In this document: positions 57,503-64,000 of the stretch, one piece after another
Layout: each line of letters opens with the position of its first letter
Numbering within the stretch: position 1 is the first letter of the stretch
Source of the DNA: Acidimicrobiaceae bacterium
GTDB lineage: Bacteria; Actinomycetota; Acidimicrobiia; Acidimicrobiales; RAAP-2
DNA: 64,000 bases
Direction: 5' to 3'
Assembly: GCA_003170315.1 (NCBI GenBank)
Contig: PNAH01000025.1
Location: forward strand, 34,063-98,062
Made by a program: the position numbers and the translations under genes
Notes under the pieces: model-generated
The model's database searches: none
The model's input: only the letters and a program-made list of their open reading frames with translations
Told to the model about the DNA's origin: nothing

Positions 57503-58197
57503 ACCGAGTATTCGTTCGGCGACGTGCCGAACTTGTAGCCGACCGAGCGCACCGTCTGGATCAGGTGGGCGTACTCCTCACCCAACTTCGCGCGTAGTCG
57601 CCGCACGTGCACGTCCACCGTTCGAGCCCCGCCGTAGTACTCGTAGCCCCACACGCGGCTGAGCAGGGTCTCGCGGGTGAAGACCCGATTCGGGTTGGTG
57701 GCGAGGAAGCGCAGTAACTCGTACTCCATGTAGGTGAGGTCCATGACCCGTCCGACGATCGAGGCCTGGTAGGTCTCCAAGTTCATCGACAGGCCGCCGT
57801 GCTCGATGCGCGGAGCCACGCTCTCGTTGCCGGCGCGGCGCAGGCGATGGCGCAATCGGGTCGCCAACTCGCTCACGTCGAAGGGCCCGACCACGAAGTC
57901 GTCGAACAGGTCCTCGCGAAAGGTGAGCTCGTCGAGTTGGTAGTGGTCGAGGAGCAAGATGATCGGGCCGACGCCGCGACTGCGCGCCCGAAGCTGTCGA
58001 CAGAGGTTCATGGCCTCGGTGAAGGGGAACGCCGCCGCATTGATCACGGCGCCGGCGAAGCCGTCGGTCGGTTCGAGGGCGGTGACCTCATTCAGCCGGC
58101 CGGTCACGGCCACCGCGGGCGTCACCCCCGTGACGTCAAAGGCTTTTCGTACCGGCCCTTCGCACGAGGGCACGCAGAGTACGACGTCGAAGTTCAC
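57499..58197 (-). CDS. GlnR-like orphan OmpR-type regulator with degenerate receiver domain
   Basis: 232 residues from the GTG at 58197, which overlaps the glnA stop (GTGA). The receiver domain lacks the phosphorylation pocket: N53 (AVINAAAF) is in place of the Asp and G104 (VVGPFDVSEL) in place of the Lys. The C-terminal winged helix is standard OmpR/PhoB: LTYMEYELLRFLATNPNRVF, LLSRVWGYEYYGGARTVDVH, LRAKLGEEYAHLIQTVRSVGYKF. These features, plus the glnA linkage, match actinobacterial GlnR, the global nitrogen regulator that works without phosphorylation. It is co-transcribed with glnA. Confidence 0.85.
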   Translation of the reverse strand: MNFDVVLCVPSCEGPVRKAFDVTGVTPAVAVTGRLNEVTALEPTDGFAGAVINAAAFPFTEAMNLCRQLRARSRGVGPIILLLDHYQLDELTFREDLFDDFVVGPFDVSELATRLRHRLRRAGNESVAPRIEHGGLSMNLETYQASIVGRVMDLTYMEYELLRFLATNPNRVFTRETLLSRVWGYEYYGGARTVDVHVRRLRAKLGEEYAHLIQTVRSVGYKFGTSPNEYSV

Positions 58198-59492
58198 AGC
58201 AACGGGAGGTAACGCTCGAGTTCGAAGGGGGTCACTTGCCCGCGGTAGGCGTCCCATTCGGAACGCTTGTTGCGCAAGAACCACTCCACCTGGTGTTCAC
58301 CCAGCGTCTCGTGCAACAACTTTGAGCACTCCATGAGATCCAACGCCTCGGCGAGCGACTGGGGCAATGGTGCCATGCGTTCGCCCTCGGTGGGCAACTC
58401 GTAGTCGCCTTGTACTCCGCGAAGACCGGCCGCGAGAATGACCGCGAAGGCGAGATACGGATTGGCGGCCGGGTCCGGCGAGCGGTACTCAATACGCGTG
58501 GAGTCGACACGCCCGGGCTTGACCGACGGGATACGCACGAGGGCTGCGGCGTCGAAGCGCGCCCACTTGGCTTCTACCGGCGCTTCGGCGCCGGGCACCA
58601 GTCGCTTGTAGGAGTTCACCCACTGGTTTGTCACCGCGGTGATCTCGGGCGCGTGACGGACCAGCCCGGCGATGAACTTGGTGGCCACCTCACTGAGGCC
58701 GTAGGGACCGTCACCGATGAAGGCGTTCTGGTCATCGCGCCAGAGCGACAGGTGCGTGTGCATGCCCGATCCTTGGACGTTGGCCAACGGCTTGGGCATG
58801 AAGCTCGCCGAGACGTCGGCCTGGCGGGCCAGTTCCTTCACGACGTGTCGCACCGACATCACGGTGTCACCCATGGTGAGGGCGTCGGTGTAGCGCAGGT
58901 CGATCTCGTGTTGTCCGGGGGCGTCTTCGTGTTGGGCGTGCTCGACGCCGATGCCCATTTCCTCGAGGGTCAAGACGGTACGACGACGCAGTTGGCTCGC
59001 GGTGTCATCGGGCAGCAGGTCGAAGTAGCTGCCCCGGTCGATCGGCACCGGCGTCGTCGTCGTGTTGAGGCCTTCGAAGTAGAAGTACTCGATCTCGGGC
59101 GCGACGAAGAAGGTGTAGCCCTGGGCGCGGGCTTCACCCAGTACTCGTCGCAGCTGCTGGCGGGGACAGCCGTCGAAGGGCGTGCCGTCGATATTGACGA
59201 TGTCGCAAAAGACGCGCGCCACGCCGGCCCCCTCTTCGTACCAGGGCAGAAGCTGGAAGGTCGTGAGGTCCGGACGAGCCAGGACGTCCGACTCCTGGGT
59301 CCGCGAGAAGCCGTCGATGGAACTGCCGTCGAAGGTCATGCCCTGATCGAGGGCGTCCTCTAGTTCGGCCGGCGTGACGTGGAACGCCTTGTGACGGCCG
59401 AGCACGTCGGTGAACCACAGCTGGACGAAGCGGATGCCGCGCTCTTCGACGGTTCGCAGTACGTACTGAGCCTTGCTGTGCATAGGGACCAT
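58194..59492 (-). CDS. glnA: Glutamine synthetase type I (GSI-alpha-like)
   Basis: 432 residues from the ATG at 59492, which has GGGAAGG seven bases before it. Catalytic-domain motifs are FTDVLGRHKAFHV, MTFDGSSIDGFSRTQESD, EIEYFYFEG, GVEHAQHEDAPGQHEID, GSGMHTHLSLW and NSYKRLVPGAEAPV; the C-terminus ends at YLPLL. It is shorter than GSI-beta enzymes (about 470) and the adenylylation-loop Tyr segment is not seen, so regulation is probably transcriptional. It makes glutamine from glutamate, ammonium and ATP. It lies 84 bases after glnII and overlaps the GlnR-like gene by 4 bp. Confidence 0.93.
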   Translation of the reverse strand: MVPMHSKAQYVLRTVEERGIRFVQLWFTDVLGRHKAFHVTPAELEDALDQGMTFDGSSIDGFSRTQESDVLARPDLTTFQLLPWYEEGAGVARVFCDIVNIDGTPFDGCPRQQLRRVLGEARAQGYTFFVAPEIEYFYFEGLNTTTTPVPIDRGSYFDLLPDDTASQLRRRTVLTLEEMGIGVEHAQHEDAPGQHEIDLRYTDALTMGDTVMSVRHVVKELARQADVSASFMPKPLANVQGSGMHTHLSLWRDDQNAFIGDGPYGLSEVATKFIAGLVRHAPEITAVTNQWVNSYKRLVPGAEAPVEAKWARFDAAALVRIPSVKPGRVDSTRIEYRSPDPAANPYLAFAVILAAGLRGVQGDYELPTEGERMAPLPQSLAEALDLMECSKLLHETLGEHQVEWFLRNKRSEWDAYRGQVTPFELERYLPLL

Positions 59493-59532
59493 TCTCGCAC
59501 CTTCCCGCAAGTCCCACTTCTGGTCCGCAAAC

Positions 59533-59568
59533 TACGAAACCCGCCGCACGTCGGCGGCGGGTTTCGTA
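59533..59568 (-). terminator. Strong hairpin between glnII and glnA
   Basis: TACGAAACCCGCCGC (59533-59547) and GCGGCGGGTTTCGTA (59554-59568) form a perfect 15-bp stem with a six-base loop; GTTT follows in the direction of transcription. It lies just after the glnII stop and can end most transcription before glnA. Confidence 0.85.
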
Positions 59569-59576
59569 CGCGGTTC

Positions 59577-60677
59577 TTAGCGTCGACTGGCTGCTTTCTT
59601 CGCCGGAGCCTTCTTCGCGACCACCTTCTTCGCCGGAGTCTTCTTGGCCGCCACCTTCTTCGCCGGCGCCTTGGCGCTCGCCGCGCCGCAGGCCGTTTCG
59701 GTGATCAAACGAGCCACGACGTACGGGTCGACGTTGGAGTTCGGGCGTCGGTCCTCGATGTAACCCTTCTTTTCGCGAGCGACTTGCCCGGGGATGCGCA
59801 CCGACGCACCGCGGTCCGACACGCCGTAGGAGAACTTCGACCAGTGTTCGGTCTCGTGTACGCCGGTGAGCCGTTCTTCGATGCCGTCGCCATAATTCGA
59901 GATGTGCTCCTTGATGCGGGTGCCCAGTGATTCGGCCGCCGCCACCACGGCGGCGTAGCCGCCGGTCGCGCGCATTTGCTTCGTGGAGAAGTTGGTGTGC
60001 GCACCGGCGCCGTTCCAGTCGCCCTTGATGGGTTTCGCGTCGAAGCTGACGTCGACGCCGTACTCCTCCGCGATGCGCTCGAGCAACCATCTCGCGAGCC
60101 AGAGTTGGTCGCCGATCTCGACCGGCCCGAGCACGCCGACCTGAAACTCCCACTGGCCCATCATCACTTCGGCGTTCGTGCCCTCGATACCGATGCCGGC
60201 GCGAATGCAGGCCAGCGTGTGGGCCTCGACGATGTCACGTCCGGGCATCTTCGCGCCGCCGACACCGCAGTAGTACGGGCCCTGCGGCGCGGGGAAGCCG
60301 TCCTCGGGCCACCCGTACGGACGACCCTCCTGGAAGAAGGTGTACTCCTGCTCGATACCGAACTTCGGCTCGAAGCTCGCGTACCGCTTGGCGACCGTGG
60401 CCGTCGCGGCGCGCTCGTTGGTGACGTGGGGCGTAAAGTCGGCGTTCAGCACTTCGCACATAACCAGTACATCATTGGAACCACGTAGTGGGTCGGGAAC
60501 CGTGAAGACCGGCCTGAGTACGCAGTCCGAAAAGTGACCGGTCGCCTGGTTCGTGCTCGAACCGTCGAAGCCCCATACGGGTGGCTTCTGTCCAACGGTG
60601 ACGATCTTGGTCTTGCTGCGCAACTTGCGGGTGGGCTCGCTTCCGTCAATCCAGATGTATTCGGCCTGATACTTCAA
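59577..60677 (-). CDS. glnII: Glutamine synthetase type II with histone H1-like lysine/alanine/proline tail
   Basis: 366 residues. The eukaryote-like GSII fold is plain: MKYQAEYIWIDG, PVWGFDGSSTNQATG, LVMCEVLNADFTPH, FGIEQEYTFF, QWEFQVGVLGP, WNGAGAHTNFSTKQMR and YIEDRRPNSNVDPYVV. The last 32 residues are an extra tail built of repeated K-K-x-P-A units (AKAPAKKVAAKKTPAKKVVA then KKAPAKKAASRR), absent from ordinary GSII. Such tails are seen in nucleic-acid-binding actinobacterial proteins; on GSII the purpose is unknown. It is transcribed toward glnA, from which it is separated by a strong hairpin. Confidence 0.93.
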   Translation of the reverse strand: MKYQAEYIWIDGSEPTRKLRSKTKIVTVGQKPPVWGFDGSSTNQATGHFSDCVLRPVFTVPDPLRGSNDVLVMCEVLNADFTPHVTNERAATATVAKRYASFEPKFGIEQEYTFFQEGRPYGWPEDGFPAPQGPYYCGVGGAKMPGRDIVEAHTLACIRAGIGIEGTNAEVMMGQWEFQVGVLGPVEIGDQLWLARWLLERIAEEYGVDVSFDAKPIKGDWNGAGAHTNFSTKQMRATGGYAAVVAAAESLGTRIKEHISNYGDGIEERLTGVHETEHWSKFSYGVSDRGASVRIPGQVAREKKGYIEDRRPNSNVDPYVVARLITETACGAASAKAPAKKVAAKKTPAKKVVAKKAPAKKAASRR

Positions 60678-60761
60678 AGTCGCTCCTCACAGATGTCAGT
60701 ACGCACCGCGTGCGTTCCCATCCAGTCTGGTCCAGCGTCGTCGCATCTCAACCCCAGTTTT

Positions 60762-60774
60762 GTTAACCGCGTGT
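60762..60774. promoter_or_regulatory. Candidate GlnR-type site between glnII and nadE
   Basis: On the minus strand the sequence reads TCAC-ACGCGG-TTAAC, which contains the AC-N9-AC pattern reported for mycobacterial GlnR sites. It lies about 85 bases upstream of glnII and 50 upstream of nadE. Short motif, so chance occurrence is possible. Confidence 0.4.
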
Positions 60775-60822
60775 GAACGTTGGCCAGAGTTCCCAGGGCC
60801 GTGCCCCATTAGGCTCTCGTTC

Positions 60823-62598
60823 GTGCCGGTGATCAGACTCGCAATGGCCCAAATGAACGCGGTCGTGGGCGGATTTGCGCAGAACGTCGAAACGCTCGGG
60901 CGTTTTCGCACCCAAGCTGCCTCGGCGGGCGCCGATCTCGTGCTCACTCCTGAACTGTCGTTGATGGGCTATCCGCCGGAGGACCTGCTCTTGAAAGAGG
61001 GCTTCATCGAAGCATCCCGAGTGGCGTTGATTGAAATGGCGCTCTTGGACAACGTGCCCCCGGTCCTGGTCGGCACGGTGGTGAGTGAAGGTCTTGAAGA
61101 TGTTGCCCTGGCGCCCTCGAGCGACGGACGCGACGTCGCGCGACCGGCCTTTGGCGAACTCGGATCGCCCCATATCGCCAACGCCCTGGTCGCCTTAAGC
61201 GATGACGGCGTCGTCGCCATCGCCACGAAGCGACTGCTCCCGAACTACGACGTTTTTGACGAGCAGCGCTACTTTCATCCGGGCGTCGGACCCCACACGA
61301 TCATCAACGTTCGCGGCGTCGCCGTCGGGCTTTTGATCTGCGAGGACGTTTGGATTCGAAACGGTCCGGCCGCCGAGTTGGCCCGTCAGGGCGCGACGAT
61401 GTTGGTCGTCGCGAACGCCTCGCCGTTCGCGCGCGGACGGCGCGAAGAACGTGAGGCGGTTCTGCGCGAGCGCGCTCTCGAGACGAACTGTCCCATCGCG
61501 TACGTCAACCTCGTGGGCGGTCAAGACGAACTCGTGTACGACGGTCAGAGCGTCGTCGTAAATGCGCAAGGTGACGTAATCGCGCGCGCGACAGCCTTCA
61601 GTGAGGAACTGTTGGTCTGTGACATCGACGCGCGCGAATCGACCCAAGGCGTTCCCCTCAACATCGGTTACGCCCGTGACGACGAACGCTTGACCGCGTT
61701 GCACGTGAACCGGATCGCCGAACCGATAAGCGACGTCGAAGAGGTCTACCAAGCTCTGGTGATGGGAACCCGTGACTACCTTCGAAAGAATGGCTTTCGA
61801 ACGGCGGTCATCGCGCTGTCGGGCGGCGTCGACTCCTCGTTAGTGGCCGCCATCGCCGTTGACGCCGTCGGGGCGCGCGCGGTCCGGGGCTTCGCCATGC
61901 CGTCGCGCTACTCGTCGGACCACTCCGTGGCCGACGCCGAAGAGCTGGCGTCACGACTGGATATCGACATCACCACCATTCCGATCGAGGGTGCCCATTC
62001 GGCCCTCGGCACCGCCCTCGGCGACGTCCTCGACGGAGAGCCCCGAGGAATCACCGACGAGAACCTGCAGTCGCGCATTCGCGGCGTCCTGCTGATGGCC
62101 ATCTCGAACGACACCGGGGCGATCGTGTTGACGACGGGAAACAAATCCGAGATCGCGACGGGTTACTCCACGCTCTACGGCGACTCGGTAGGCGGCTTCG
62201 CGGTCATCAAGGACGTGCCCAAGACGCTGGTCTACGAACTCTGTCGCTACCGCAACGACATCGCCGCCAAGGCCGGCGACCCCGAGCCGATTCCGGCGGA
62301 CGTGTTGACCAAGGCTCCGTCGGCCGAACTTCGGCCGGACCAACGAGACGACCAGTCGCTTCCGCCCTACGACGTGCTCGATCCTTTGCTCGAGCTCTAC
62401 GTGGAGGACGACGCCACCGCCGAAACGATGATCGCCAGCGGTCACGATCCCGATCTCGTGCTGCAAATCACCCGACTGGTGGACCGCAGTGAGTACAAGC
62501 GCCGCCAGATGGCCCCGGGGGTACGGATCTCCAAAAAAGCCTTTGGGCGAGACCGACGAATGCCGATCACCAACGCCTTTCGCCAAGAGACCCTGTGA
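60823..62598 (+). CDS. nadE: Glutamine-dependent NAD+ synthetase
   Basis: 591 residues from the GTG at 60823; no ribosome site is seen and TAGGCT (60810-60815) could act as a -10 for a leaderless transcript. The N-terminal nitrilase-like amidase has the Glu in VLTPELSLMGYPPEDLLLK, the Lys in TKRLLPNYDVFDEQRYF and the Cys in VGLLICEDVW. The C-terminal synthetase has the PP-loop IALSGGVDSSLVAAIA, then TTGNKSEIATGYSTLYGD and VLTKAPSAELRPDQRDDQSLPPYDVLD. It makes NAD from deamido-NAD using glutamine nitrogen, linking it to the adjacent glutamine synthetases. Confidence 0.96.
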   Translation: MPVIRLAMAQMNAVVGGFAQNVETLGRFRTQAASAGADLVLTPELSLMGYPPEDLLLKEGFIEASRVALIEMALLDNVPPVLVGTVVSEGLEDVALAPSSDGRDVARPAFGELGSPHIANALVALSDDGVVAIATKRLLPNYDVFDEQRYFHPGVGPHTIINVRGVAVGLLICEDVWIRNGPAAELARQGATMLVVANASPFARGRREEREAVLRERALETNCPIAYVNLVGGQDELVYDGQSVVVNAQGDVIARATAFSEELLVCDIDARESTQGVPLNIGYARDDERLTALHVNRIAEPISDVEEVYQALVMGTRDYLRKNGFRTAVIALSGGVDSSLVAAIAVDAVGARAVRGFAMPSRYSSDHSVADAEELASRLDIDITTIPIEGAHSALGTALGDVLDGEPRGITDENLQSRIRGVLLMAISNDTGAIVLTTGNKSEIATGYSTLYGDSVGGFAVIKDVPKTLVYELCRYRNDIAAKAGDPEPIPADVLTKAPSAELRPDQRDDQSLPPYDVLDPLLELYVEDDATAETMIASGHDPDLVLQITRLVDRSEYKRRQMAPGVRISKKAFGRDRRMPITNAFRQETL

Positions 62599-63110
62599 CG
62601 CCGACGAATCGCGAGATCGGCGAACACCTCCTCGCGTGCTACGACACTATTTATATTGTCCTCGGCGAGAGTGCTCCGGCCCTCACCAACGACGCTTACC
62701 TGGTGCGCACCTACGAGACCGCTCGCGCCTACGGCGACCTGGCGCTGGAGATGCGAGAGCACCTGGGCGATCCGAAAATGGCGCCGCTCCCGGTGCTCGA
62801 CGACGTCCTGCGCCGCGCCGTCGCCAGCGACGCCTCGGGCGCCCTGGTGCTCTACGCCATGGCCATGGTCGTGGGTCCCAGACTCCTGGTGACGTTGTTG
62901 GACGCGCGAACGGCGCTGACGAACGATTCGGAACTGACCGAACTGAGCAATCACGCCTCGATGGTCGGCGTGAGAGAGATCCGAGCGACCGGCGAGGTCG
63001 CGAAGGACCAGGCGCCGATTGAGGATATCGAGTGGCAATCGTTGGCTCGGGCGCTCTCGGAGACGTTGGACGCGGCTGGCAACGCTGAGAGTCTGGGCAT
63101 TTCCCGGTAG
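62595..63110 (+). CDS. Hypothetical protein coupled to nadE
   Basis: 171 residues from a GTG overlapping the nadE stop by 4 bp (GTGA). Mostly helical, with LLACYDTIYIVLGESAPALTN, AYGDLALEMREHLGDPKMAPL and ALVLYAMAMVVGPRLLVTLLDAR; no membrane segment is certain, and no known family is recognised. Its translation is probably coupled to nadE. It is followed after about 60 bases by the sigma-factor gene, with a short ACCGGA-atc-TCCGGT hairpin (63138-63152) between them. Confidence 0.6.
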   Translation: MTPTNREIGEHLLACYDTIYIVLGESAPALTNDAYLVRTYETARAYGDLALEMREHLGDPKMAPLPVLDDVLRRAVASDASGALVLYAMAMVVGPRLLVTLLDARTALTNDSELTELSNHASMVGVREIRATGEVAKDQAPIEDIEWQSLARALSETLDAAGNAESLGISR

Positions 63111-63173
63111 GTTGCCTACGTCCGTATAACTAGTAGTACCGGAATCTCCGGTGTCGGGTATCAAGGGAGAGCC

Positions 63174-64000
<827 letters not shown>

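Noticed and set aside
59134-60153. 339-codon frame over glnII and glnA
   Set aside because: Shadow frame with shuffled arginine-rich sequence; both glutamine synthetases occupy the region.

Overview
The window is chromosomal DNA of a moderately GC-rich actinobacterium, most likely from the Acidimicrobiia or a close relative. Supporting markers are a WhiB protein, a mycothiol-type maleylpyruvate isomerase fold, an F420 (deazaflavin)-type oxidoreductase, a DUF929/VKOR disulfide pair, an orphan GlnR-like regulator overlapping glnA, several probably leaderless starts, and lysine/alanine-rich tails. Species-level placement is inference. No rRNA, CRISPR array, intact insertion sequence or recognisable integrase gene is seen.

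Layout. 1-11.6 kb: accessory and stress genes (3' truncated Ada/AlkA-type glycosylase, DUF3291, MmcQ/YjbR, a BtuF-like receptor, ArsR/SRPBCC pair, an arsenic locus with an aquaporin-ArsC fusion, a broken tetR, a haem-oxygenase-like diiron protein). 11.6-15.7 kb: lon, peroxiredoxin, DsbA-like protein and a 40-residue membrane protein. 15.8-23.9 kb: an alpha-glucoside utilisation locus, with a GH13 hydrolase divergent from LacI regulator, binding protein, two permeases and ATPase; the first permease carries an inserted extracellular Ig-like domain. 24-27.3 kb: small accessory genes between two diverged 86-bp direct repeats, then an ATP-grasp protein.

27.37-51.42 kb is a tRNA-Glu-anchored accretion of mobile cassettes. 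The intact tRNA-Glu(TTC) lies at 51345-51417 and three copies of its 3' half lie at 27368, 30439 and 46361 in the same orientation; a decayed fourth junction lies near 28585. Close to these junctions are short arrays of GGGCAT with an 11-bp period, which look like integrase arm sites. Cargo includes a TetR/oxidoreductase pair, a MarR-controlled SDR-AKR-SDR operon, a LuxR-family (LAL) regulator with a nine-gene oxidoreductase/hydrolase/exporter cluster whose three promoters share a 20-bp box, and, next to the intact tRNA, two toxin-antitoxin- or defence-like units: a TIGR04255 protein / Xre-ParS-like HTH / QTCD-motif protein operon, and a PIN-GNAT-PUA-like three-domain protein with an ASCH protein.

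51.45-64 kb is conserved housekeeping: tRNA-Pro(CGG), CorC-like protein, receiver-domain protein, WhiB, VKOR plus DUF929 (disulfide formation), NUDIX, Mrp and A-type Fe-S proteins, RidA, a nitrogen-assimilation set (GlnR-like regulator, GSI, GSII with a histone H1-like tail), glutamine-dependent NAD synthetase and a primary-type sigma factor running off the right edge.
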